Assembly: GCA_030644725.1 (NCBI GenBank)
Contig: CP130629.1
Coordinates: 3,673,501-3,737,500 of the forward strand
DNA length: 64,000 nt
Direction of reading: 5' to 3'
DNA from: Candidatus Electrothrix communis
GTDB lineage: Bacteria > Desulfobacterota > Desulfobulbia > Desulfobulbales > Desulfobulbaceae
Part shown: piece by piece, positions 55,769 through 64,000 of the stretch
Numbering within the stretch: the first letter of the stretch is position 1
How the letters are laid out: each line of letters starts with the position of its first letter
Notes under the pieces: model-generated
What the model was told of the DNA's origin: nothing
What the model saw: the letters and a program-made list of their open reading frames with translations, nothing else
The model's database searches: none
Program-made: the position numbers and the translations under genes

Positions 55769-56320
55769 TTAGCTTTTCAAAAGACGCAACAGTTCTTGAG
55801 GTTCCGCCTCAGTGTCAATATGGATGATCTGATGCGGAGGGAGTTCAGCAGGTTGTTCAAACGTTGTCCTTTGCTGAACGAAGATCTCCCAACGCCCGTC
55901 TGAAACGGCATTCGGATCTTGAGCCCGTAGGGCAAGACGACGTTGCGTCTCCTGTTCGGAGCAGGAGCAGAGGATAAAAAGTATCTGGATAGTAAGCGCG
56001 TTTGCCAGCTCGCAGACTTTTTGACGATCCGTTGTTTTACTGTAGGAACCGTCCAGAACCACACCCCTTGCATCCGTATTGAAATTCTGAGCTGCGCTGT
56101 CCAGCATGGTCTGATAGGTTTTTTCGCTGAACTCAGGAGTATATATTCCTTGGCCCATTCCATCAGGTCGGCGTTCATTTGCCGCAAGACCTGCCAGCTC
56201 TTTGCGCACCCTGTCCGTATTATAATACGGAAGACCTTGGGTTGCTGCAAAGAGCTCAGCTAGGGTTGATTTTCCCGACGCAATCAAGCCGAAGAAGATA
56301 TAGAGGGTGGGCTGCTCCAT
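55769..56320 (-). CDS. Zeta-like P-loop kinase (AAA domain of a split kinase pair)
   Basis: A 183-residue P-loop nucleotide-kinase-like protein. Walker A is FFGLIASGKSTLAE, followed by YYNTDRVRKELAG and VVLDGSYSKTTDRQKV. Relatives are often fused to the C-terminus of an aminoglycoside-phosphotransferase-like domain. That domain lies immediately upstream here (56501-57508), separated by a palindromic repeat. The reaction is unknown. Confidence 0.82.
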   Translation of the reverse strand: MEQPTLYIFFGLIASGKSTLAELFAATQGLPYYNTDRVRKELAGLAANERRPDGMGQGIYTPEFSEKTYQTMLDSAAQNFNTDARGVVLDGSYSKTTDRQKVCELANALTIQILFILCSCSEQETQRRLALRAQDPNAVSDGRWEIFVQQRTTFEQPAELPPHQIIHIDTEAEPQELLRLLKS

Positions 56321-56387
56321 TTTTTGTCTGTCCCTATTACTTCGCGTATTTTACTATAATTATACCGTCCTAGCGGGCCGAGATGCC

Positions 56388-56465
56388 GTAGGGGCGAACC
56401 CCTGTGTTCGCCCTGAACGTCTGTTCGGTATATAAACGGGCAGGCACAGGGGGCCTGCCTCTACA
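56388..56465. repeat. GTAGGGG palindromic repeat, copy 6
   Basis: The left hairpin pairs GGGGCGAAC with GTTCGCCC and the right pairs GGGCAGGC with GCCTGCC, between GTAGGGG and CTCTACA. It lies exactly between the two halves of the split kinase. Confidence 0.85.
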
Positions 56466-56500
56466 AGTCCTGTACTGAGCGAGAAGGGAGAGGAACCCCC

Positions 56501-57508
56501 TTAGTTCGTATAGCTCTCAGCAAGAGCAAAGTACTTGCCAGCAGCTTCTATGCAGCTTGTTTTCACGGCCTCATCCACTGCCGGATCAGCAGCGGTGAAC
56601 AGGCCGATCTTTCCCCGTACATAGGCGCGGTAGCATTTATAAAAGTTCAGCATTTCCTTCAGGGTGTTATCACCAGAGCGCTCACAGAATTGATATATGC
56701 AATAGTTAGAGAGATCCTGAAGACCGTGGAAATCCAGATCCATAGCCAGGAAGCCGATATCGCTTGCTTTGTCGCAATAGCGAAAGCGACGGTTGAACTC
56801 GATGCAGTCGTAAATATAGACTTTATCTGCGAGACAGATATTTGCCGAGTAGAGATCGCCGTGGCAGTCACGGATATTTCCACCCTTGATGCGTTGGGCA
56901 AAGAGATCTTCCTGCGTAAGAAACTCCTTGGACCAGGAGGAGATTTTGTCGAACTGCTCCTGGGAGATGGCACCGTTATTGATGAACCCTTGGGTCTGCT
57001 CAAAATTTTCCAGCACATTGACGGCAACAGACGCTGCTGTGCCGTATCCATCTATCTCGTCGGTTCGATCAGCCTGTTGATAAAACGGTATCAGTTTGTC
57101 AACAATGGTGTCAATATGAACACGATCAAGCTTGCCAGCCTGAATCAGGTTGCCCATCATTTTTTCTTCAGGCATTCTGGCCATCTTTACCGCGTATTCC
57201 ACGACCTCGCCGTTCCCGTTCAGGGTGTAGCTGTCGCCCTCCTGGGTGACCGTGACAAGATCAAGGTAGATATCTGGACAGAGGCGACGGTTGAGCAGGA
57301 GTTCCTGTTCGCAGCAATACTGCCTTTTTTCCAGGGTGGAAAAATCAAGGAAACCGAAATCAACCGGTTTTTTAAATTTGTAGACAAATTCGCCTGCAAG
57401 AAGAACAAAGGATATATGGGTTTGCACCAACTGAGCATCAGCTGGGCTGACTTCTTGATTCTTTTTCAGCAGGGCGGATATAAAATTGGGCAGATTATCG
57501 TTTGCCAT
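56501..57508 (-). CDS. Aminoglycoside-phosphotransferase-like kinase domain protein
   Basis: A 335-residue protein of the APH/choline-kinase-like fold. The catalytic loop is CHGDLYSANICL (HGDxxxxN, near residue 215). The Mg-binding region is YIYDCIEFNRRFRYCDKASD. The start at 57508 is set by GGAGAG; the frame runs 5 residues further. Despite the name, such proteins need not confer drug resistance; the substrate is unknown. In many genomes this domain is fused to a P-loop kinase as a single protein of about 520 residues; here the two are separate. Confidence 0.85.
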   Translation of the reverse strand: MANDNLPNFISALLKKNQEVSPADAQLVQTHISFVLLAGEFVYKFKKPVDFGFLDFSTLEKRQYCCEQELLLNRRLCPDIYLDLVTVTQEGDSYTLNGNGEVVEYAVKMARMPEEKMMGNLIQAGKLDRVHIDTIVDKLIPFYQQADRTDEIDGYGTAASVAVNVLENFEQTQGFINNGAISQEQFDKISSWSKEFLTQEDLFAQRIKGGNIRDCHGDLYSANICLADKVYIYDCIEFNRRFRYCDKASDIGFLAMDLDFHGLQDLSNYCIYQFCERSGDNTLKEMLNFYKCYRAYVRGKIGLFTAADPAVDEAVKTSCIEAAGKYFALAESYTN

Positions 57509-57601
57509 TATCTCTCCAGACATAAAGTTTTTTCAGTTACTCATTGCAGAGTTTCGGAGTGAAAACTCCGCTTGTGAGGACGTGGTGTAGATGAGGCTGT
57601 C

Positions 57602-59221
57602 TTATTCGGTTGGAAGCCAACGGTTAAGGGTCACCGCAAGTTCCTCCTGGTTCAGGGGCTTGGTCAGGTAATCATCCATACCGGCGGTAAAGCATTTTTC
57701 TTTATCACCGCTCATGGCGTTGGCCGTCATGGAGATGACCAGACGATGCTTGCCGTGCAGTTTTTGTCTGAGTTTACTGATCAGGTCGTTGTCCAGCTTA
57801 TCAGCAAGATCGGGATCCAGTTCTTTACCTTCTTCACAGGCCCGGATAATTTTGGTGAGCCTGTAGCCGTCCAATTTCGGCATCTGAACATCAGAGAGGA
57901 TCAGATCAAACTGGTCTTCCAGCATAATATGTAAGGCCTCAATGCCGTCAACTGCCTCAATAACCTCATGCTTGAATTTTTCTAGCACCACCCGGATGAG
58001 AAAGCGGTTTGCCGCGTTGTCTTCCACCAGTAGAACTCGGATGGGACGAATTCTCATTATCTCAGAGTTTGTGCTTTTCTTCCGTGTTATATTTTCTTGA
58101 GAGGTTGCGCCGAACATTACCGTGAACGAGAAGGTGCTTCCTTTCTTGTACTCGCTCTCCGCGCTTATGGTGCCATCCATCAGTTCGCAGAGCTGACGAC
58201 AGATGGCAAGGCCGAGGCCAGTACCACCGAATTTTCTAGAGACAGAGCTGTCCGCCTGAGAAAAGGCACTAAAGATAGAGCTTATTTTATCCTCTTTGAT
58301 ACCGACCCCCTGGTCAGTAACCGATACACGCAGGGTGGTTGTTTCAAGTCCGGCATGCTCTAAGGTGACCTTGATACGAATGATGCCTTTTTCGGAGAAC
58401 TTGATAGCATTACTGAGAAGATTGAGGATGATTTGGCGGAAACGCAGGCTGTCGCCAGCCACGGCAACAGGGACATTGGGGGCGATCTCAAGAGTGATTT
58501 CAAGCCCTTTCTCTTTTGAGAGAATGGAAACCGTCCGCATAGCCGCCTCAATAGCATCTGCAAGAAGAAAGGGGTGTTCGTCCAGCTCCATCTGGCCTGC
58601 TTCAATCTTGGAAAAATCAAGAATATCATTGATCAGGGCGAGGAGAGAGTCTGCTGAAAGTTTGACGGTTTCCAGATAACTGCGCTGCTGGGGGGCAGAG
58701 GCTTCTTCTAGAGCAAGATCAGTCATCCCCATGATAGCACTCATCGGGGTTCTGATCTCATGGCTCATATTGGCGAGAAAGACAGATTTGGATTGGGAGG
58801 CTGCTTCTGCTTTCAGGCGAGCTGTTTGCAATTGCTGACGCATCCGGAGGAGCTCAAGCTGGGTGTTGATTCTGGCCCGAACAACTTCCAGCTTAAAGGG
58901 TTTTGTTATAAAATCAACAGCTCCGGCGTCAAGCCCTTGTAGCTCATCACTTTCTTTATCCAGAGCACTAAGAAAAATGACCGGGATATGTCGTGTCCGG
59001 TTGTCCGCCTTGAGGCGACGGCATACTTCGTATCCGTCAATGCCGGGCATCATAATATCCAGCAGGATCAGATCAGGTTTTGGATTCTGAACAGCAAGTT
59101 CCAACCCCTGTACACCGCCTGTTGCAACCTTTATTTTATATTCAGACGACATAGCTTCCCCGAGGAGCATCAGGTTGTCGACTATATCGTCAATAATAAG
59201 GAGGGTGTGTTTTTTGCTCAT
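57602..59221 (-). CDS. Hybrid histidine kinase: receiver - HisKA - HATPase - receiver
   Basis: A 539-residue cytoplasmic signalling protein. A receiver domain (LIIDDIVDNLMLLG, phospho-Asp in LILLDIMMPGIDG) is followed by a coiled linker. The HisKA box (ANMSHEIRTPMSAIMGMTDL) and the HATPase domain (LLSNAIKFSEKG, SSVSRKFGGTGLGLAICRQL) come next. A second receiver (VLLVEDNAANRFLIRVVLEK, LSDVQMPKLDG) ends the protein. There is no membrane segment or sensor domain, so input must come through the first receiver. No partner regulator is in the window. Confidence 0.93.
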   Translation of the reverse strand: MSKKHTLLIIDDIVDNLMLLGEAMSSEYKIKVATGGVQGLELAVQNPKPDLILLDIMMPGIDGYEVCRRLKADNRTRHIPVIFLSALDKESDELQGLDAGAVDFITKPFKLEVVRARINTQLELLRMRQQLQTARLKAEAASQSKSVFLANMSHEIRTPMSAIMGMTDLALEEASAPQQRSYLETVKLSADSLLALINDILDFSKIEAGQMELDEHPFLLADAIEAAMRTVSILSKEKGLEITLEIAPNVPVAVAGDSLRFRQIILNLLSNAIKFSEKGIIRIKVTLEHAGLETTTLRVSVTDQGVGIKEDKISSIFSAFSQADSSVSRKFGGTGLGLAICRQLCELMDGTISAESEYKKGSTFSFTVMFGATSQENITRKKSTNSEIMRIRPIRVLLVEDNAANRFLIRVVLEKFKHEVIEAVDGIEALHIMLEDQFDLILSDVQMPKLDGYRLTKIIRACEEGKELDPDLADKLDNDLISKLRQKLHGKHRLVISMTANAMSGDKEKCFTAGMDDYLTKPLNQEELAVTLNRWLPTE

Positions 59222-59538
59222 GTGGAGAGTCAGGTCACAGTCCGTGCCGCTTATCTCATGTAGATTATGGAGAGAATCGGAGTTGGCTTTTACGCAGCTT
59301 CGGGTTCAATATCCCGCTTTTTGGGATGAGGCAGTTCATTAGACGTTATGCATTGAACGTTGAAATGATAGCTGTTGCTGAATCTTTTTCGTGGCAAATA
59401 ATGCCTCTTGATTGCAAAAAAGAGCGCTGCTTAACCCGATAAAGGCAAGTCGAATATATGCTACTCTACTATAATGTTGTCACCAGTGCAACGGATGGAA
59501 AGAAGAGCCCAATATTTTTCGCCCCTCGCTTGCAGGAA

Positions 59539-59572
59539 GGCATAAGGGATTCAATAAGAAATACCTTATGCC
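59539..59572. repeat. Inverted repeat GGCATAAGG/CCTTATGCC
   Basis: Two perfect 9-base arms around 16 bases. It lies just 8 bases before the GTAGGGG repeat copy 7. Confidence 0.7.
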
Positions 59573-59579
59573 GGGTGCC

Positions 59580-59648
59580 GTAGGGGGCCAACCCCTGTGT
59601 TTGCCCAGAGGGTGATGATTCAGGTCAGGCACGGGGACCTGACCCTAC
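59580..59648. repeat. GTAGGGG palindromic repeat, copy 7
   Basis: GTAGGGGGCCAAC and GTTTGCCC form the left hairpin. CAGGTCAGGC and the GACCTGACC end form the right one, which finishes CCCTAC. Confidence 0.75.
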
Positions 59649-59677
59649 GATCCTGCATCTGAAGCTTGCAGGAGAGT

Positions 59678-61291
59678 TCATTTTTTTTCAAGGCCAGCTG
59701 CCTTGAGCAGGGAAAGCTCGGGTGAATCAGGGTTCAGTCGCTCCCCCTCTTTTTTCTGTGCCAGCTCAGAAAGGATGCGGTTTGCCAGCACCTTACCCAG
59801 TTGCACGCCCTCCTGATCAAAGGAGTTGATGTTCCAGCAAAAGCCTTGCAGAGCAATTTTGTTTTCATACAGGGCTAGCAAAGCGCCCATGCTGTACGGG
59901 GTGAGACGGTCGGCAAGGAGCAGGGAGCTGGGCCTGTTACCAGCAAAAGACTTATTGGGGTTTTCATGTGCTCTGCCTAAGGCTAAGGCCAGGGATTGGG
60001 CCAGCATATTGGCGAGTAATTTCTGCTGCGAGGTGGTTCCGTTGATCGTGATGTCCTCTTGATATTGGGACTGCCGGAAGCCGATAAACTCGGCAGGTAC
60101 GATCTCGCTGCCCTGGTGGAGCAGTTGATAAAAAGCGTGCTGACCATTGGTCCCTGGTTCCCCCCAGACGATGGGCCCGGTTTTCCATTGCACTGATTCG
60201 CCTAATCTGCTGATCTGTTTGCCGTTGCTTTCCATGTCGCATTGCTGCAAATGGGCAGGGAAGCGGAGCAGAGCCTGACTGTAGGGGAGGATTGCGACCG
60301 TGTTGTATCCCAGAAAGTTACGGTTCCAGATGCCCAGCAGGGCCATGAGCAGGGGAAGGTTTTCTTGGATATTTTCCTGTTCTCCTGCTTTGTCGACTGC
60401 ATTGGCTCCACGTAACAGCTCAAGAAAATTTTCATAACCCAGAGCAAATGCCAAAGTCACCCCGCCGACCATAGAGGTGGCGGAATAGCGCCCCCCGATG
60501 TAATCGTACATATGGAAGGCTGCCAGATACTTTTCTGGATCATCCATCGGGCTGCCTGCACCGGTGACCGCAATCATATGGCGGGCAGGATCAAGCCCGG
60601 CTGCTGTCAGGGCGGAGCGTACCAATTCTTTGTTGGTCAGCGTTTCTAGGGTGGTGCCGCTCTTGGAAACGACATTGATCAGGGTTCGGGAGAGATCCAG
60701 CTCAGCGAGAACAGCCGCTGCATCGTCCGGGTCAATATTGGCAATAAAGCAGGCCTTGCGTCCTGCCTGGCAATAGCGTTTCAGGGCAAGATAGAGGGCG
60801 CGAGGACCCAGGTCGGAGCCGCCGATACCCACCTGTACCATCGTGGTAAAGGGTTCCCCCTTTGTATTACAGATCGTGCCGCTGTCCACATCGGCCAGGA
60901 ATTTTTGTAGGCGAGCGAGCTGCTCCTTGGCTTGAGCTGTTTCTTCTGGGGCAAGGGGTTTATCGGTGAAAATATCCCGACAGGCCGTGTGCAGGACCTG
61001 ACGTTTTTCGCTGTCATGGCCGATGATCCTGTTCATGACAGCGCCGGATTTCATGGCTTTGAACTGTTCAACCAGCCGGGCTTGATCGGCAAGCTCCTGC
61101 AAGGCCTGCATAACTTGCTTGCCGACCCGTTGAGTGCCGTACAAAAAATCAAAGCCGCAGGATGAGACTCGGTAAGCAGCAAAACGTTCAGGAGAAAGAG
61201 CGGTTGAGGCGGCAAGGTTATAAGGGGTACGAGCCAGCTGTTCCAGCTTTTGCACAGCCCTGATGTCGGCAAAGTTTTTGAAGAAATCCAT
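59678..61291 (-). CDS. pgi: Glucose-6-phosphate isomerase
   Basis: A 537-residue Pgi of glycolysis/gluconeogenesis. The signature regions are VGIGGSDLGPRALYLAL, NVVSKSGTTLETLTNKEL, DYIGGRYSATSMVGGV and GTNGQHAFYQLLHQGS. The start at 61291 (MDFFKNFADIRAV) follows AGGAGACC; the frame extends 14 residues further. It is last in a minus-strand run with trpC, trpF, rpe and a small membrane protein. Confidence 0.96.
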   Translation of the reverse strand: MDFFKNFADIRAVQKLEQLARTPYNLAASTALSPERFAAYRVSSCGFDFLYGTQRVGKQVMQALQELADQARLVEQFKAMKSGAVMNRIIGHDSEKRQVLHTACRDIFTDKPLAPEETAQAKEQLARLQKFLADVDSGTICNTKGEPFTTMVQVGIGGSDLGPRALYLALKRYCQAGRKACFIANIDPDDAAAVLAELDLSRTLINVVSKSGTTLETLTNKELVRSALTAAGLDPARHMIAVTGAGSPMDDPEKYLAAFHMYDYIGGRYSATSMVGGVTLAFALGYENFLELLRGANAVDKAGEQENIQENLPLLMALLGIWNRNFLGYNTVAILPYSQALLRFPAHLQQCDMESNGKQISRLGESVQWKTGPIVWGEPGTNGQHAFYQLLHQGSEIVPAEFIGFRQSQYQEDITINGTTSQQKLLANMLAQSLALALGRAHENPNKSFAGNRPSSLLLADRLTPYSMGALLALYENKIALQGFCWNINSFDQEGVQLGKVLANRILSELAQKKEGERLNPDSPELSLLKAAGLEKK

Positions 61292-61350
61292 TCTTGGTCT
61301 CCTGAATTTTTCGATCTGCGGCCTAATAAGCAATTTTTTATTTTGTTGCG

Positions 61351-61632
61351 TTATCGATCAACTACCAGCAACCCCTGAGAATATAAATAGCCGAGTGAAA
61401 CCGAGGAACCGATGATCCCTAGCCAGACATCGTCCCAGCTCCAGAGCTTTTTACTCCAGAGATCCAAAGCCTCTTTGACAATCGTCACAATAATACCTGA
61501 GGCATACAGAGGCGGCCAGTACACTCCCAGCAGGGTCAGCATAAAACCCCAGAAAAAATGGAGTTGCAGATCCCATCTGAAAATCCGCATGACCACCACC
61601 GCATAACTCTTGTACCGTTGCAGGAGGCCCAT
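61351..61632 (-). CDS. Small hypothetical membrane protein
   Basis: A 93-residue protein with two membrane segments (LHFFWGFMLTLLGVYWPPLY, DVWLGIIGSSVSLGYLYSQG) and a basic linker (IVKEALDLWSKKLWSWDD). The layout recalls small phage-holin-like or DUF-type proteins of unknown function. It lies between rpe and pgi on the same strand. Confidence 0.6.
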   Translation of the reverse strand: MGLLQRYKSYAVVVMRIFRWDLQLHFFWGFMLTLLGVYWPPLYASGIIVTIVKEALDLWSKKLWSWDDVWLGIIGSSVSLGYLYSQGLLVVDR

Positions 61633-61682
61633 TATCTTTTTTCGTCTCTGGTAGAGAACAGTCCGCTATCAATTAGCATTAA

Positions 61683-62345
61683 TCAATATTTTGCCAGTTT
61701 TTTTATTTCCTGAATCACTGCCGCATAATCATCCTGCCCATAGATTGCAGAACCGGCAACAAAGATATTAGCACCGGCTTCGGCCATCCGGCCAATGGTC
61801 TTGGGGCTGATGCCTCCGTCAATCTCTATGCCTGCTTCCGGGTTGACCTTGTCCAGCATGGCGCGTAGTGTGCGGCATTTTTCCAAGGTGGATTCTATAA
61901 AGCCCTGACCGCCGAAACCGGGATTGACACTCATCAGCATAACCAGATCCACTTCTTCGAGGACATAATCTAGGGTGGAGAGAGGGGTTGCCGGGTTCAA
62001 CACGGCTCCTGCCTTTTTCCCGAGGTCGCGAATGAAGTTCAGGGTGCGGTGGAGGTGGGGGCAGGTTTCCACATGCACGGTAATCCAGTCAGCCCCGGCA
62101 TCGGCGAAATCTTTGATATAGCTGTCTGGATCAGTAATCATCAGATGAACATCCAGGGGCAGATCTGTGACCCGCCGTGCCGCTTCCACCACCAGAGGGC
62201 CGATAGTGATATTGGGAACAAAATGCCCGTCCATCACATCAATGTGAATGACCTCGGCTCCGGCCTCTTCAACCGCCCGGATTTCATCGCCGAGTTTAGA
62301 GAAATCCGCAGAGAGTATGGAGGGGGCTATCATTAAATTTTTCAT
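61683..62345 (-). CDS. rpe: Ribulose-phosphate 3-epimerase
   Basis: A 220-residue barrel enzyme converting ribulose 5-phosphate and xylulose 5-phosphate. Motifs: IAPSILSADFSKLGDEIRAV, VIHIDVMDGHFVPNITIGP, VHLMITDPDSYIKDFADAGAD and MSVNPGFGGQGFI. The start at 62345 (MKNLMIAPSILS) fits the family length; the frame adds 12 residues to 62381. Confidence 0.95.
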   Translation of the reverse strand: MKNLMIAPSILSADFSKLGDEIRAVEEAGAEVIHIDVMDGHFVPNITIGPLVVEAARRVTDLPLDVHLMITDPDSYIKDFADAGADWITVHVETCPHLHRTLNFIRDLGKKAGAVLNPATPLSTLDYVLEEVDLVMLMSVNPGFGGQGFIESTLEKCRTLRAMLDKVNPEAGIEIDGGISPKTIGRMAEAGANIFVAGSAIYGQDDYAAVIQEIKKLAKY

Positions 62346-62459
62346 GGTTTCAAGGCGTTGTTTGATGAGTTTTTGTTGCAAAATTTCGAAATTCTGCCCT
62401 CGTTTCCTGGACCAGGCGGTTTAACTCTCTCAGGAGAGTGAACGGGGGACGGGGGAAAA

Positions 62460-63113
62460 TCAGCCCTGTTCGCAGGCCCGTACCCGTCGGATAAATTCTC
62501 GGATCAGTTCATGCCCCTTTTGTCTCGGAGCAGTTTCCACCCCTGAATTGACATCCACGGCATAGGGATTGACGGCGTCAAGGGCTTCTTGCACATTCTC
62601 CGCATCAAGGCCACCAGCCAAGATGAAATCCCGTTGCAGTTTCAATCCCTGAATCAGGGACCAGTCAAAGCATTGTCCGGTACCGCCCTGCACCCCTTTC
62701 TGATAGGTATCTAAGAGAAAGCCTTTGACATGCTCGTTATAGGGCGTGATATCGTCTGCCTGTACGTCCCCGCCCACCCGCAGGGCCTTGATTACTTGGC
62801 AAGGGGCAACGAAACGGGCCAGGCGTTCGCAGTATTTCGGGGATTCTTTGCCGTGCAGCTGGGCATAACCGAGGCTGCAGAAACGGATAATCTCCTCAAC
62901 TTCTTCCCGGTCCCGGTCAACAAACACCCCGACAGTATCAACAAAGGGGGGGAGCTGCTCAATAATGATCCTGGCAACCTTCGGGTCAACAGCACGGGGG
63001 CTCTTGTCGTAAAAAATAAATCCCAAGGCATCCACCCCGGCATCCACCGCAGCAAGAGCATCTTCAAGATTGGTGGTACCGCACATCTTGATACGAATTC
63101 GATCCGCTTTCAT
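62460..63113 (-). CDS. trpF: Phosphoribosylanthranilate isomerase
   Basis: A 217-residue tryptophan-synthesis barrel enzyme. Motifs: IRIKMCGTTNLEDALAAVDA, ALGFIFYDKSPRAV, LDTYQKGVQGGTGQCFDWSL and FILAGGLDAENVQEAL. Ends DVNSGVETAPRQKGHELIRE. Start at 63113 (MKADRIRIKMCG) is 10 bases past the trpC stop. A longer start at 63164 would overlap trpC. Confidence 0.94.
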   Translation of the reverse strand: MKADRIRIKMCGTTNLEDALAAVDAGVDALGFIFYDKSPRAVDPKVARIIIEQLPPFVDTVGVFVDRDREEVEEIIRFCSLGYAQLHGKESPKYCERLARFVAPCQVIKALRVGGDVQADDITPYNEHVKGFLLDTYQKGVQGGTGQCFDWSLIQGLKLQRDFILAGGLDAENVQEALDAVNPYAVDVNSGVETAPRQKGHELIREFIRRVRACEQG

Positions 63114-63123
63114 GGTGTTTTGA

Positions 63124-63894
63124 TTAGGTAGAGAGAAAATGACGGAGCGTTTTTCCTTGCTCATTGCTGCGCATCAGGCTTTCCCCGATAAGGGCGGCTG
63201 TGATACCGGCTTCCTGTAAACGAAGCATTTCGCTGCGGCTTGATATGCCTGATTCGCTGACAATGGGGATATCGGTGGGAATCTCACGCTGGAGTCGAAA
63301 AGTGGTTTCCAGATCCACGTTGAAGTCGTTCAGGTTGCGGTTGTTGATGCCGATCAGCCTGCTCTCTGCCGCTAAGGTTTTTTCCAGCTCTGCCTCGTTA
63401 TGCACTTCGACCAGGACATCCATGCCTGCTTCCTCGGCCTGTAAACGAAACTCCCTGAGTTGCGCGGTCTCCAAAATAGCGGCAATCAGCAGGATCGCAT
63501 CGGACCCGAAGGCAGCAGCCTCTTCGATCTGGAGGGGATCAATAATGAACTCCTTGCGCAATACAGGTAGATCCACCGTATTTCTGACCAAGGGGATATA
63601 GTCGATGGAGCCTTGGAAAAAGTCCCGGTCCGTGAGCACGGACATGGCATGAGCCCCGCCTTGCTTATAATTGCGAGCTATTTTTTGGGGATCAAAATTG
63701 GGCTCAATCACGCCCTTGGAAGGTGAGGCCTTCTTGGCCTCGGCAATGATCGCCACACCTGGTGCATCAAGTAGGGCCTGCATGAAGCCGCGCGGCGGAT
63801 CAAGAGGCGCTTCGCTCTCCAGGGGACGGATCCCTTGCTGTTTCAGGGCCGCAACTTCTTCTTTTTTTCGTGCTACAATGGTATCAAGAATCAT
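63124..63894 (-). CDS. trpC: Indole-3-glycerol phosphate synthase
   Basis: A 256-residue barrel enzyme of tryptophan synthesis. Motifs: MILDTIVARKKEEVAALKQQ, VAIIAEAKKASPSKGVIEPN, LPVLRKEFIIDPLQIEEAAA, AESRLIGINNRNLNDFNVDL and the final GESLMRS. The start at 63894 (MILDTIV) is the best match to the family. The same frame has no stop upstream to the window edge (for example ILINRAIFPQDAVVGSAIKK then KAMIIEYNPHDNS), so a longer form, or an upstream gene read in frame, cannot be excluded. trpF follows after 10 bases. Confidence 0.93.
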   Translation of the reverse strand: MILDTIVARKKEEVAALKQQGIRPLESEAPLDPPRGFMQALLDAPGVAIIAEAKKASPSKGVIEPNFDPQKIARNYKQGGAHAMSVLTDRDFFQGSIDYIPLVRNTVDLPVLRKEFIIDPLQIEEAAAFGSDAILLIAAILETAQLREFRLQAEEAGMDVLVEVHNEAELEKTLAAESRLIGINNRNLNDFNVDLETTFRLQREIPTDIPIVSESGISSRSEMLRLQEAGITAALIGESLMRSNEQGKTLRHFLST

Positions 63895-64000
63895 ACTGTT
63901 ATCGTGAGGATTATATTCAATGATCATCGCTTTTTTCTTTATCGCAGAACCGACAACGGCATCTTGCGGGAAAATGGCGCGGTTGATCAGGATTTCACCT

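Larger units (their letters stand above)
59222..59677. other. Intergenic region between the hybrid kinase and pgi
   Basis: About 450 bases with a GTAGGGG repeat and an upstream hairpin (59539-59572), otherwise without supported genes. Confidence 0.5.

Overview
The window looks like a chromosomal segment of an anaerobic Desulfobacterota bacterium, most likely of the Desulfobulbales (possibly a cable-bacterium relative). This is inferred from gene content: an HdrC/MvhD/MetV flavin- and ferredoxin-type redox cluster, a futalosine (menaquinone) enzyme, b plus b' ATP synthase subunits with a signal-peptide-bearing b, a two-CW domain protein, hemerythrin, sigma-54, and typical deltaproteobacterial housekeeping genes. 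No taxonomic marker was compared, so the family-level placement is tentative.

Layout. 1-8.2 kb is a metal or metal-chelate acquisition block on the minus strand: TonB-dependent receptor, FmdE-like protein, family-5 solute-binding protein, two permeases, one ATPase cut by the window edge, and a histidine-rich NicO-family transporter. 8.2-17.7 kb holds a PilZ protein with a long leader, queA, a large secreted repeat protein, mqnB, an orphan type I specificity subunit inside a repeat cluster, alr and small proteins. 17.8-22.3 kb is a 1484-residue SF1 helicase with a C-terminal nuclease-like domain, a defence candidate, followed by hemerythrin and an aldo/keto reductase. 24.4-32 kb is an accessory region: purB with a diverged copy of its own 3' end 1 kb downstream, a riboswitch-like leader in front of a small secreted protein, an AAA/PD-(D/E)XK protein, a tRNA-like fragment and a very AT-rich three-gene cassette headed by a TIGR04255-type protein. 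This cassette is my best candidate for an undescribed system.

32.3-44.3 kb is core: hdrC-mvhD-metV, lptA-lptB-rpoN-ptsN, and the F1 plus stalk genes of ATP synthase (b', b, delta, alpha, gamma, beta, epsilon; a and c are elsewhere). 44.4-50 kb is stress and translation: two Hsp20 genes (one apparently exported), a VapC remnant, ilvE, groES-groEL and a CAU-anticodon tRNA. 50-57.5 kb mixes small proteins, a rhomboid protease, hisB, a lipoprotein, a TtcA-like enzyme, a DUF89 protein, a NIL-ferredoxin and a kinase pair that is commonly one fused protein. 57.6-64 kb is a hybrid histidine kinase, pgi, a small membrane protein, rpe, trpF and trpC, all on the minus strand.

Running through the intergenic spaces is a family of short palindromic repeats with GTAGGGG...CCCCTAC ends (at least six full copies and two single-hairpin copies), often between genes that would otherwise be adjacent in an operon. 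All calls rest on reading the sequence; no database search or folding program was run.
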